Shown: positions 35,493-47,695 of the stretch, in pieces
Numbering within the stretch: position 1 is the first letter of the stretch
Layout: every line of letters starts with the position of its first letter
From: Eucalyptus grandis
Taxonomy: Eukaryota; Streptophyta; Magnoliopsida; Myrtales; Myrtaceae
Reading direction: 5' to 3'
NCBI RefSeq assembly: GCF_016545825.1
Contig: NC_052616.1
Span: forward strand, 61,649,278-61,713,277
DNA length: 64,000 bases
The notes under the pieces: model-generated
Databases searched by the model: none
What the model was told of the DNA's origin: nothing
The model's input: the letters and a program-made list of their open reading frames with translations, nothing else
Made by a program: the position numbers and the translations under genes

Positions 35493-38214
35493 TCAACAAT
35501 TATCTCCACCGGGTCCCCCGAACAACAGGGTATAGCCATAGTCTTTGAAGCTGTTGTCGACGGCGGCGCCATAGCAAGCTTTCGAAGTCGCGACTATGTT
35601 TTCCGGTGGAGTAGACTCGGGCGCCATCCAAGTTTGCGAACTCTGATCAAAGTATTGAATTTGTCTCACGTGGCAAGCACGAAGGTACGACTGGTCCGGA
35701 AACTGTCCGCTCCCCATCGCCGGGAAGCGCATGCCGTCGTCCGCGGACGCTATTCCGCCGAACTCCAGTGTTCTGGCGCCGCCCGCCAAAGTAGGCAATA
35801 TCTTAGCCGGCCAATAGCCTAATTTAATGTCCCCGCCGTCCTTGGTAATTATCAACCACCAATCCTTGGTGTTGATATCCTGTCGTGAAGTCAGACGTTA
35901 GATAACTCTTTATGTGTTCTCGAACAACGACATTTCGCTCGTGGGCATGTGAATTGATCCACGCATGATGCAAAAATTCTGACTAAGTTGGCTACAATGT
36001 TCGAGAGAATGGTAGATAAATCTCTTCTTCTTTTTTTCGATAATTATTTCTTGTTTTCACAAACCTGTTCATAAAATAACATGTTCACCTATTTTCGTTG
36101 CTGGTGCAACTTTCACACTACATGGAAAATATCATTTTTTATTATTATTACAGAGGTCCAAAGGAAAAGAGTTGGTTACCTGTTGAACAAAGAAACGGAG
36201 CTCAAATTGTGGCCCACCAATAACAGAAGAATTTGGGAGAACTTGTCCGAGGCAATGGAACGATCGATTTGCACAAAGCCCTGACACCCGAAATCAGGGC
36301 ATCCCGTCCCATTCTCATCCTGTTCTTTGAACTTGTATCAGAATGATTGTCCATTTTAAACTAGTTTCATTTTGCTCTTTAAACAATAGATTTAGTAATG
36401 ATTGGATAATAATCATGCATAACCATCCATGCCAAGTACCATAATCATGTATGCAAATGACATAATTCTAAGAGTAATCGACACTCATCAAACACCGAAT
36501 TTGATAGTTTTTCTCTTATCAAAGGCTGCATTCCAATGAATTAACATTTTATAGATAGAGATTGATAGTTATTACGCAAATAACTGATGAAAGACATATT
36601 TCATACACAAGCCGCGCTATCAAATTACAATCAAATGTGCAATAACTACGAAGCCGTGAATCCATATGAGATGGGAAATGGAATTTCAGGAGGTAGTTGA
36701 ACGGGGACAAAGAAAAAACTTGAATGGGCAAAATAGAAATAGCATGAAAGAGAGGGGGCAATCCGTGAAATTTCAGTTATGCATGTAGATTTCAGCAAAA
36801 CTTGTAGCAAGTTAGAACTTACTCGCCAGGAAGTAAGGAAATGATTCTGATTATCCCCGTATAGATCTGGATGCACCTATCATGACAAAATTCATTAAAT
36901 CTAATATTCTATAGCAAGAAACAATAAGAAGAATACCGCAAACGGAAAAATAACGCACCCTAGATCAAATGAAATATTAATGTCACTGTGAATATATTCT
37001 TTCATTTTCTTTATTCCCGTTCAAAAAGGAAAAGAAAGATGCTAATTAATTTATATATCAGGAAAACGTACCCTCCATCCAACTTGTATGTTTGCTAACC
37101 TATTGTTGTCGAGGATCCAGATCTGACCTCCACTAAATTGTCCATAATCACACTTTGGAATGTAATAAGAAATGAATGCCCTTGCTCCGCTAAAAGCAAT
37201 ATCAGGGCTTTTCAGCGTCAGAAGAGCATACTTCAAAAATTGAGAATCAAGTCATCAGTAAATATAATCCTTTGGGCCATCATCGATTGGCATACGAAAT
37301 TCACTACAATACGACACATTAGGTCTTTAATAATAAGTCATGTAATTACAAGAGAGATCAAGATATGTCGAAGGTCATTGAAACAAGCTAAGTTGAATGC
37401 AAAAATACATGAAATTAATTGTATGATACAAGATACAACAATTCATTATGAATTGAATTCCGTCATTAAAGGAAGAACTTACTTGAAAACTTGCAGAATT
37501 AGGAGTCGAAGGATGATATATCTGTGGACATGTCTGCTCAAGCAATTTGGCTCTCGTCCAATATTCCTTTGTCCTTCTGAGAATTGGAATGGTCTCATCA
37601 GGACAGCTATCCAAAACATGTGGTCTCTCAAGTTGGTTAACTTGTGCTTTCTGTCTCTGCTTTTTTTCGTTGAGTGAAAAGCTTGGTTTTGTCTGTCCAT
37701 TCATGGAACAATTAGGGATTGAGCCAGTACCATAGAAATAGTGGCAGAATTTCACAGAAAATTGCATAATTAGTACGCAAGACGGTGTCTCTGCCGTCGA
37801 ATGGAGGAGGAGAAGCTAGCAAAGGCTGCTTTGTTCATATGTGTGCGATAGACTAGGATCGATTGTGCAATTATCTCCTCACTTTCGCCGATAAATTAAT
37901 ACCTGAAGCTTATGATCTTTCAGTAAAGGGTGGTCGAATGCTGGTTGTTTATACATGTCGATACAATCGATGGTCTCTCCATAAATTGTCTACAATAGTT
38001 ACAAGACAACAAAGGTTAATACTTCAATGCAAGGGACAAAGAATAATAGTATATGAACACAAGCGTGCACCGGGACAAAAGTCAAAATCAATCAAAATAC
38101 CTTAAAGGTCTTAATAGGCCGCCTCTCTTGCTTCGAATATTGTTCTTCAGCATTGGAACCAACAAGAAGGGCAAACCATACAAATGCAAGAAAGGAAAAT
38201 TTTCTCAACCCCAT
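35493..38214 (-). pseudogene. Neprosin-domain gene, copy B, frameshifted
   Basis: Paralogue of the gene at 16146-18878 with the same seven exons: 38214-38101, 37989-37903, 37692-37483, 37230-37072, 36876-36823, 36319-36180 and 35879-35493. Exon 6 is 140 bp instead of 141: the sequence reads attgcctcggac where copy A has attgctctcggac. The frame is therefore lost inside the neprosin domain after FVQIDRSIA. All splice sites and the other exons remain open (signal peptide identical, last exon ending FGGPGGDNC), so the loss is probably recent. A sequencing error in this one base is the alternative. The stop lies 20 bp from the copia 3' LTR. Confidence 0.9.
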
Positions 38215-39222
38215 TGTCCGAGCCTTTGTGCGATATGATTTGCTAAAGGGCTCTTCATATATATTACAATTTGTATTCTCAGATGGAGAAAGAATGCTCT
38301 AGAATAAAGAGGTAGGTCATCTCTTTCCACTTTTCATGGAAAGTGAATGGATAACTTTAGTTATGACATTACTCAATTGGCGTTATTCTTATCCAATTCT
38401 TTCCATTAATGCAAAAATATCATTTTCTATAAGAAGAATAAAATCACGCTAATTTTCCATTCTAGCGACTGTTGTAAAAACATTCAGGTAATTTTGATAA
38501 GAACGATCTTTGAAGATTGACAACTCATTTAAGAACCAACATTCCGATATTCATGAGTATTTGAAATACACCATAATGAAATACATATTTAATGAGTATT
38601 TGAAGTTCAAGATTAGAAATTAGATTTGGCATTTGAATTATCCTTGGCGTATTGATTCTAGGGTAAGAGTAATGCTAAGATGACAATACTGCTATGTTCC
38701 AAAAATAACCGTGCCGTTTGCATCCCCCGTTTTCATAAGGAAATTGGATAACTAGCTTGTCCGGTTTATTTGATAAATTAAAATTTTAATTTGGACAATG
38801 TTCAAATCAAGTTACTGTTCCAATATTTGAACAATAATTCTGATCGGTTTTAGCTTACTTAAAAATTTATTAATCAATATATTTTTATTTTTTATTTTAT
38901 TTTATTTTATTTATATTTCCTTCCTTCTTCCTCCTCAACTATGAATTGGACTAGCTAAGTCGAGCATGGTCCTCCTTTCATTCAATCAGGTGCGACATAG
39001 CTTTCGTATTCCCTTTCGTTGTAAAAGCACTCGTGGATTGTTTGGAAGCGAGAAAGGGGATGACTAGTTTTAATCAAAAGATAAATGTAATGTGAATGTT
39101 ACTCTGATTAAATGAATAATTGGCTAAAATACTTATCCGATGTTGCAATTTGCGGTTGAATTACTTGTTGGGAGGTCTAGCTCGATTACACATCAGAATT
39201 TTTTTTTTCCCCTTTTTCCTTT
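38215..39222. other. Upstream region of neprosin copy B
   Basis: Non-coding, nearly identical to the copy A region but without the 1.0-kb element. The empty site is visible near 39080. It ends at the Mutator-like insertion. Confidence 0.6.
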
Positions 39223-39231
39223 GTTTTCTCT
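39223..39231. repeat. Left 9-bp target duplication of the Mutator-like element
   Basis: gttttctct, repeated at 46211-46219. Copy A near 20890 has a single copy in an uninterrupted ttgttttctctctctgacg. Confidence 0.9.
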
Positions 39232-39565
39232 CGAAACGCAGACTGCCATAATTTTGCAAAAATGGACACTTAAATGCCATAACTTACTAAATGTACACTT
39301 AAGTGCCAAAGCAAGTGCAAAATGGCGTTTTGCACATTAACGTGGCCAAATAATGTAAAAATGACATCGTTTTGGGCTGACGTGGTAAAAAATAATATAA
39401 AAATTAATTAAATTTAATTTAAATTTAAATTTAGTTAAATTTTTAAAAATAATAATTAAAAAATAAAAAAAAAATGGGGGGCCTGAGGGCTCACCGCCAC
39501 TACCTCCCGCCTCCCCACCGTCGTCGGGAAGGGCCGGCGATGGAAGGGGGAGGGTCGGCTATGGC

Positions 39566-42507
39566 ATCCAAGAATTTCAACAATCCTCGGGTATATGACG
39601 GTCATGACCGATCAATGGAAGTATCATCGAACTGTGGCATTGATTTGTATTTGCTTATTTATTGGATTGATGTGATATGTTTAGCAATGGACCGATCAAC
39701 CGTGCAACAAGAGAAAATCTTTGGACTTTGATTGACTGATATATATATATTTTATTTTATAGATATATATATATTTTTTTTTAAGAATTGAAGGGATGGA
39801 ATTCGATCATACATGAGGAACACGCATGCTGAATTTAAGGATAAATTTTGAGGAGTTGGACCGAACATGAGGATCACGTACGTCTTTTCTTCGTGCGATT
39901 TGACAAGTAAGGAAATGAGATTTTGCCATCATGTCACTTGACCGAATCCTTTCTCCATGCAAGAACTTCAGTTATGCACTTGTACATGAAGCAAATTGAT
40001 TATGGGAATATAAATTGATTCCTTTGGAAAACAAAATGCTTCATATTTGTGCATAAATTATGGACTTATATCTGAAGATTATGGGCCATTTAATTTGGAT
40101 CTTTTGGCCACAATTTTAAGGCCCAAGCAGCCCATGAAGCCCTTGAGTGTCGACCAAAATGGGGGGAGGGGGGAGGAACCGGACAAGGGAGACACATCAT
40201 TCTCCAATTGCCCATTGCTGCCTCAGCCACCCTCCATCTGTCTCTCTCCCTTGAAGCCACTTGTTAACCTACATGCAAAAGTTCACTAATCAATTAATCA
40301 AAGAAACAAAAGCATTTGGAATTGAACAAGTGAGAGAGAGAGAGAGAGAGAGCAGTGAGCAGTCCAAGCAAGTGAGGGCAGAGAAGGAAGGCCACCCTCC
40401 GCCCGTGCCCGTGATCGAGCTGCCGCCATTGATGCCGCCGGTCTTCGTCACCGTTGAGCCAAGCTGTGACCCCTCAAGCCCTTGTTTTTGTTTGCAACCA
40501 AGTAGAAGAGCTTGAGGCAAGTGAAAGTTCACTAATCCATGTCTTGCATGCTGCAATTATCTGGTGAAATGCTGGTAGATGTGAGAAAAATGCAGAATTG
40601 GGAGCTGCATGTTGATTTTGGATGAATGAAATGAAGTTGGACTAAGAAAACTAAGCAAAAAAAAACATAGTATGTTCTATGAGATTTTGGTTTTTGGGTT
40701 GAAATATGAACTTAAGGGTCTAACTATAGTGGATTTTTGGAAGTGAAGTAGCTGTAATGTAGTGCAATAGACTTGTTAACACTTGGCTGTGGACGTTGGA
40801 TGCTGGATTCAAATGAGTAGAAGTAGTTCTCTTTGGATTAGTAAACTGTTTTCGCAGAAAACAGCATGACCTTCGGTGATTCCATGAATTTTCTGTAATT
40901 ATCTAGCCAGAGTTTGACTTTGTACCCTAAATTAAAGTTGTAGGGCATATCTTTAGGAATAACATATCAAAAATTTAGAATAAATGAACAAGTTTTGATC
41001 GATAAAACGATTTTTCTATGATAATGTTAAATCTGGAAGTCATTACAGAGTGTTAGCAAAGAATACAGAAATTACTGCTCTCGATATATAAGGAATTTGA
41101 CTTGGTGTTTTTCATGAAAAATTTTTCTTTAGGTTTTATTTATAACATGTCAAAATTTCATAATTTTCTGAGTTCATTTAGGGATTATTCTGAAATTTTT
41201 TACCAGAACTGTGCATTGTAAGAATTGAGTTGTTTAGTTCTGAATTTGTTCGAATTGTCCCAAAGGTGAATACATCTTGCATTGTCATTGATATGATGAT
41301 ACTGGCATTGGCATATTATGCAATATTGGGATTGGATGAAGAATTCATGGGACATCTTGTCATTGCATATGAAAGTATTTTTGAAAATTAAGAAGTTAAT
41401 TGATACTGTTGGACCCTCGGGTCAACGATGCCCCGGGAGTCGGGATGCCCAAAGGATCGAATGAGTCGATGCCTTGTGGATGCTCGGTGGCCCTAGTGGC
41501 TGAATGCCGGAGGTTTTTCCCAGGGAGCTTCGGGATGCTCGATTGTATGCTAGTCGGTACGTAAATCTGGAGGGCTAGGGTAACCATTCTCATGGTGAGC
41601 CTCGGAGGGTTTCCTCGTGATGCCAAGTGGGGTACGAGATGCCTGGAGGTATGATACACTCCGGATGCCCGGTGGCCTTAGTGGCTGAATGCTGGAGGCT
41701 TTTGCGATGCTAAGGTGGATGCGAATGCCCGGAGGGACGCAAACATTGGTCCTTCGGGGGATGAAACCTTTTGAATGATAAAATGAATGATTCTACTAAG
41801 TGTATGTGTGGTCTGGTTATAGGACTAAATTGTATGGCATGGAATGGGACGTGTCACTACAATTTGGTCCTATGATCGGGACTTGGGTAACTGGACATGA
41901 TGCATTTTGATTCTTTTAAAATTGCATTTTTGACATTGCATTAAAGAATTTCATGATATTGTTGCATATTTATCCTTGATTACTTGTTGTTGTCTATCCT
42001 ACATGAGTCCAGATATTGACGGTATTGCTTGACATGGCTTGATGAACCTTTTACTGCTGAGTGGTTATACTCATCCCGTTTGGAAACTAACATTTCATAT
42101 TAGAAGACATGTCTCTACTACTTGTCACCCCGGTACATTTTACGGTGTCCTAGTTGGCGTTGAGTGCGAGTGTTCGGAGCACCCTCATCCTAATATATGA
42201 GGGTTGGTCTTTGTTCGAGTGTGGGTTATGGTTATGTATGATATTGGTACATCTGATGGTCTAGTGGTTCAGGAGTTCCTGCCGGTGCACGTTCGTCATG
42301 ATGGTTTCATGCTAAGGATGTTGCTACCACTACCAGCTGACGGACCAGGCTGGGTGTGACTGAGAGGGATGGGTAGCAGATGAATCATTTTTGAACTGCC
42401 GACACTAACTGATAGACTTTTTAGGACTGCATGGAAAGGAAAGTCAAAGGGAGGTCGGGTTATCTTTTGTTATGAAGCCGGGTATAGAAAACCACATCAA
42501 ATTTTGA
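39566..42507 (+). repeat. Nested repeat inside the MULE, probably LTR-derived, left part
   Basis: Non-coding DNA between the MULE arm and a solo LTR. It contains a GA tract at about 40332-40352 and a stretch at 41400-41760 with repeated gtggccctagtggctgaatg-like phrases, related to the inverted stretch at 22480-22810. The continuation lies at 45198 to about 45455. Exact ends and target duplication were not found, so the type is inferred. Confidence 0.5.
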
Positions 42508-42512
42508 TGTAC
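42508..42512. repeat. Left target duplication of the solo LTR
   Basis: tgtac, matched at 45193-45197. Confidence 0.85.
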
Positions 42513-45192
42513 TGTCGCGACCTAAATTTTTCAGGGCAATCCTAAAGTTTAAGTTAATGGATTACTAAGTCCGAAGACTTGGCGCGGACCCTCCCAAGTC
42601 CTACCAATCGCGACTTGATAGAAATTAATTCATTTAAACATGCAATTTCAATTTGGAGTCGCCACTAACCAATTAGGGCTGGTTAGAAACCCAAGTAAAG
42701 TATGGGAGAATACTTTACTATTGCGAACTCAGTAGATTCAATAGGTCCGGGGGACATGATTACGCTAGATTAATCTAACGCCCTTTCGGTACCTTTTATT
42801 TTAATTTCAAAAAATATTTTGCAGGCAATGTTGATTAATTTAAACCTAAGTTACTAACATGCAAATGGTGGTCATGCGGGTGCGCAATCAATAAAATAAC
42901 ATTCAAATAAAAAATGTTAATAAAAATGCATGTCATAAACATGATTTCTAAATGACATGACACCTAATTTTTCTTTTTTCTTTTAAAAAAAAATAATTAT
43001 ATGCAATCTTAATCTAAATTTAATATGCCTGGATTTTACTTTAATGATATGTGAGATGCAATTCATATGGTATGACTTAAACTTATTACTATATGTATGC
43101 AATCTAATTTTTATAATCCTAAATATGCATGTGCTTCATGACATGAGATGAATGACATAATAATTCTATATGCATGTTCTTTTTGTGATTTTTTTATGAT
43201 TTTTTTATTACACATATGCAACCTATATTAAACAATGATGACATGACATTGGATTAATTATGAACTAACCTGTTAATTAACCGGGTAAAAGACTTTTGTG
43301 TTTTCTTTTTTTATTTGAAATGACCTAGTAATTTTCATTAAACAAAAAGGTGACATAATGATGCAATGCTAATTTTGGCATTTTTATTTTTATTATAAAA
43401 AAATACTATATGATGAGAATGTTAAAACATTAACCTATAACCTTCTAATTAAAACGCAACATGTAATATGTGCATTATAAAATCTATATAACCTAAATAA
43501 CATTTTTTTTTTGTTTTTTAATATTCTTTTTGTGTTTTGGTTTTATTAAAGGAAAATCATCCTAATTCTACATGAATCTTAAAAAGAAACTAAAATACGT
43601 TGCTTCAAATGTGAAATGAGTATAAACCTAAATATCTAATGTGATACATGATATGTGATGAGCAAATAATAACACGCTAAAATAAAAATCCATCCATGTA
43701 AATCAATGGCATTTTAATATGAATCAATGATGCAAAGAAATTCATGAATTTTGCCATAAAAAGTTGAAATAATCAAAAATCTAACCCGACGTCTGGCGGG
43801 TCAATATTTTTATTATTATAACTTAATATGACAAATTTCTTAACGATAAAATAAATCAAAACAAATCAAGTTAGAATATAAAAAAAAAAAACATGAAATC
43901 AAATATCTAGAAAATCACCTAGTCCAACTCACGGTTGGCTTGAGGAATGGCGAGGAGCAGCTGGTTGAACTGCGATGGTGGCTCGCCGTTCGGAACAAGG
44001 CTATCCGTCGGAGCTCCGGCGAGGTTCGGAAGTAACCAGACCTGCAGCAAAACAGAGGAGGCAGCAAATGGTCCTGTTCGGGCGTGGAGCCGCAAGCAGA
44101 GGAGCAGCAACGTCGGGCTACTGGGACTGATTCGGGTTGAGGCAGAGCACCAGTGGAGAGCTCCCGGAGGTACGGTGATGGTCCGGCAGAGGTGGCGTCT
44201 CACGGGTGTGTGGCAGCTCGATTCCGACGTCGCGGGTCAGCAGTGGAACTCGGAGCAGGAGCGGCGGGCTTCGGAGCTGAAAGCGGTGATGGCGCGGTGG
44301 CGTCGGTTTCAATGGCGGAACTTGGGCGTCGTGCTCCGGCGAAGGGAAAAACCGGCGTTACAGCGGGTCCAAGTTCTGGCTCGCGGGCGGAGCAACTTGG
44401 ATTGCAGCATCGGGTCGCTGGTCTTCGGCTCCGAACAACGTCAGCGCGGTGAACAGGGATGTCGGGGCGAGTTCACGGGTGCGGAGGCGCAGCGGCGGAG
44501 GCGCGGCAGCGTCGGTTGCTGCAGAGGCGGAGTCGCGGTGGCTGAGGCGCGGTAGCGGCTGGCAGAGGCTTTGGAGATGGAGGAGTGGTGGTCGGCAGCT
44601 TGTTGGGCGTCGCAGAGAGCAGCAGTGCCGTGTAGAGCAGAAGCAAATGGGGAAGAAAGTGAACAGTAGGGGTCTTGTCAACCTTTTTCTTTGTTTTCTT
44701 CTTTTTTTTCTTTCCCAATGACCGGTCACTTCCTCGCTTTCTCCCCTTTTCTTTTGACTTTTCTTCTTTTTCCCTCAAAACTGAAACTCTCTCACTTGTC
44801 TCTCTCACTCTCTTCCGAAAACCTCCCCGTTCACTTTCTGCGACTATACTTTTTCTCTCTTTCTCTTCCGTTTGCTATTTTTTTCTTGGACGAACCATGA
44901 AGAGAAGCCCCCTTCGCTCGGTTCTGAAGCCTCGCATTTTATAGCGAAAGTGCTCAAAGTTGTTGAAGATTTGCAAATATTTGCTCAACCATCCAACAGT
45001 AAAAAGGCTCCATCACACAATCGAAATTTTTTTTTTAAATTTTGAAATGAAGATATGTGTTCAACAAGAAAAACACTTCATTATTTCTTTTGAAATCTCC
45101 CTCCACAAACCCAAATGTTTTATTTCATTTATTATCCTCCATTTTATTATATAAAAAATAAAATAATAAAAATTCTAAATTAGGTGTCAACA
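42513..45192 (+). mobile_element. Solo LTR, 2.68 kb, probably Ty3/gypsy
   Basis: Starts tgtcgcgacctaaattt and ends ctaaattaggtgtcaaca, so it has TG...CA ends with short inverted termini, and a 5-bp duplication tgtac on both sides. There is no internal gag/pol and no second LTR in the window, which is the signature of a solo LTR left by unequal recombination. GC-rich open frames at about 43950-44730 are part of the LTR, not genes. Gypsy assignment rests only on the length and terminal style. Confidence 0.85.
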
Positions 45193-45197
45193 TGTAC
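45193..45197. repeat. Right target duplication of the solo LTR
   Basis: tgtac, same as 42508-42512. Confidence 0.85.
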
Positions 45198-45455
45198 CAA
45201 CCAATGTTGTCTATCAGACTTATGTAAATAAAAGTGTTCGGCTTGACTTATAAACCTGTCTAAGTAGGTGTGCATCATTTCTAATTTTAGGATGGGGATA
45301 TGTGATTTTGCTTCCGCTATACATTTATAAATTGCGCAGGGACCGATCTAAAAGTTATAAACCCCAAGGATTTATAGACCTTCAGGTCAAGTAAGAGAGA
45401 GGTAAGCGAAACGTGGCGACTTAAATGAATTGGGGGTTGTTTTGAGGGTGCCACA
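45198..45455 (+). repeat. Nested repeat inside the MULE, right part
   Basis: Continuation of the repeat at 39566-42507 after the solo LTR, up to the GC-rich right arm of the MULE. No gene. Confidence 0.45.
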
Positions 45456-46210
45456 TTGGCTGGGGTCACCGGGCCTTGGCCCGGGGTTGGCGACCCCAAT
45501 CGATCGGCGGCGGGCTCGCGAGCCCTCGCCCGCCGAGCCAAGGGCCGCCGCCCGCTAGGGGTGGGGGAAGGAGGAGGAGGAGGAGGAGGAGGAGTGGAAG
45601 TGGTCGGGCGGGCGAGGAGGAGGAAGAAAAAAAATGGGGGGGGAAGGAGGAGGAGGGAGGCAGTTGGCGACGAGGGCTGGGGCTGCCGGCCCTCGGCTGG
45701 GCTCGGTGGCCTTGACCGACCCTCCCCCACCTTCCGACGACGGCGGGGAGGCGGCAGCGACAAGGGCTCAACCCTCAGCCCGCCAACTACCTTCCTCCTC
45801 CTTTGTTTCCATTTTTTTTAATAAATAAATATAAATTATATTATTATTTTGTTTTAAATTTAATTTAATTAATTTTTATATTATATTAAAATTCAAATTA
45901 TGCCACAATGACATCGTTTTGGCCAATTTAAGGGTTCTATTTTAGCCAACACCCGAAACGACGTCGTTTTGGTGAATTAGAGCTAACTCAGCTCTCCGGC
46001 GAGCCACCTTGGATAGAAATATTAATATTTAAATGCCATGTATGATTTTTAGCTGGCTTTGCCAAAGGTGGCACTTAGGTGTCCCACTTTTCTTCAAATG
46101 TGATACTTAAGTGTACATTTCGTAAGTTATGACACTTAAGTGTCCCTTTGGATAAAGTTATGGAAGTGTCCCTTTGGATAAAGTTATGGCATTTGTAGTG
46201 TACTTTTCTC

Positions 46211-46219
46211 GTTTTCTCT
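46211..46219. repeat. Right 9-bp target duplication of the Mutator-like element
   Basis: gttttctct, same as 39223-39231. Confidence 0.9.
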
Positions 46220-46389
46220 CTCTGACGAGTGAACTTTTTCTTCTCTTTGTTCTTGTTCTTTCTGCCGCTTTATGCTTCAACATTACTAATCTAGAAAAAG
46301 AAAAATGAAGATGAGCTAAGCTTTGGGCTTTTCAAAGGGGAATGGCTATGCTGGGTACATTGTTACAAAGAGAAGGATGAAAGAGAAGA

Positions 46390-46425
46390 AAAAAAAGAGC
46401 TCGACTTCGAAACTTAACTCCTCTG
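46390..46425 (-). pseudogene. 5' relic of a CYP81-type P450 in copy B
   Basis: Matches 21073-21103 in copy A (agctcgacttcgaaacttaa, ctcctc) but the start codon is lost: ctctgggatg stands where copy A has ctccatgatg. Confidence 0.6.
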
Positions 46426-46867
46426 GGATGTATTTTAGAATGCTCTAACCCTAAAGATTTATATTGCTCTCTGAACACAACCTCTTGTATGAAATTTGTC
46501 ATACATTCGATTGTCAAGAAGCATTCTGGTTTACAAGATTATATTCGACCGGTTGATTTTGTATTTGCTTCCCTGCCAACATATATTATCCTTAATACTT
46601 ATTATAGGTTGCCTTCAATTGATTGATTCTATTATTAGTAAAATCAGACTGATGATGAAAGAGTTATGTGAGGATAATGATGTGCTCAACTTGTGTTTCC
46701 TTTATGTTATTCGTGCTCTTAAAACATGAATTTTTCAAAGATTAAACCTTGAAAATGTGCTAAGAATCACGTCATAGAAAAATCAAATCATATACTCAGC
46801 ATTTCATATTTTGTTGGTGCCCATAAAACATGAACATTTCAAGGATTGAAGCGAACTCAGTTGGCAA

Positions 46868-47548
46868 AATGTAAAGGACTTTAAGTTAAAAAGATTTTTA
46901 AAATACAAATTGTGTTTGGTAAATTGTAATCTAAAAGTCCATTGTGAGATACCTTCAAATAAAATAGTGTTTGGAGAAGTTATATTTACAAAGGACCTTA
47001 ATTATTACAAAAAAACCAAAAAAAAAACCTAACTAGTGAGGGGTAATGGTTGCCGGCAATCCAAATCTATAGCCGACGGTTGTCGTCTAAGCTTGCCGGA
47101 CCTCGGCGGCCCCTGAAGACCACCGACAAGGGCCACCTAAGGTCGCCAACGACCGTTGACGGGGGTCGGGTGACCCCAGCAAAGGTCACATGACCCAAGC
47201 AAGACCTTCGCCTGAGGTCGCATGAACCACCGACAATAGTCACCTTGGTCGTCGTAACTATCGCCGACCTCTCTTTAGCCTATTGTCGACCCCCTTGCAA
47301 CCTTGTGCAACTCGGACGGCCGCCCTCAACGGAGAAGATGAACAGTGAAGCAGTAAGGGCAAAATTGGAAAATAAAAAGTTAGTCGAGGATAGTTTAGGA
47401 AGAAAATTTCTCACTAAACCTATTCAAATTTGCATGCCAAGAAGGCTGTAAGCCCAAGGCACCCCAAGATCAGCCTTGGGCCTTCAACCTTCAGAAAGCT
47501 AACTTTCCCCTAGTGGGGTTTGTAAAATCTTTCCCAAATACTCAATAT
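46868..47548. mobile_element. Small non-autonomous TIR element, possibly hAT-like
   Basis: Flanked by ttggcaa at 46861-46867 and 47549-47555. The interior has a GC-rich stretch (about 47040-47340, gccggcaatcc, ggtcgccaacgacc) between AT-rich ends. Terminal inverted repeats are weak, so both ends and family are tentative. It lies in the 3' flank of the P450 gene. Confidence 0.45.
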
Positions 47549-47695
47549 TTGGCAAGCACATGCCATGACAAAGAAGTCTTACAACCTTGTTTTTGTGGAG
47601 CGGATGAAGCTCCTACGCTCCTCACAGTGTTCCCGTTAGTGTGCAAGGCAGAGGTTCCACGTCCATTTGTCGACCGATCATGTATCCATCATTTT

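Larger units (their letters stand above)
39232..46210. mobile_element. Mutator-like (MULE) TIR element carrying nested insertions
   Basis: The 9-bp target duplication is typical of Mutator-like elements. The ends are long imperfect inverted repeats: left about 39232-39565 with gacacttaaatgccataact and a GC-rich part (cctccccaccgtcgtcggga), right about 45460-46210 with the reverse (cgacgacggcggggagg, gacacttaagtgtccctttg). The element has no recognisable transposase. About 5.9 kb of its 7.0 kb looks like later inserted LTR-type DNA. Confidence 0.85.

Noticed and set aside
43919..44808. Several long overlapping ORFs on both strands
   Set aside because: They lie inside a solo LTR with defined ends and target duplication; arginine- and glycine-rich translations reflect GC-rich DNA.
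45317..45828. ORFs of 64-148 codons on both strands
   Set aside because: They lie mostly in the GC-rich inverted arm of the Mutator-like element; low-complexity sequence.
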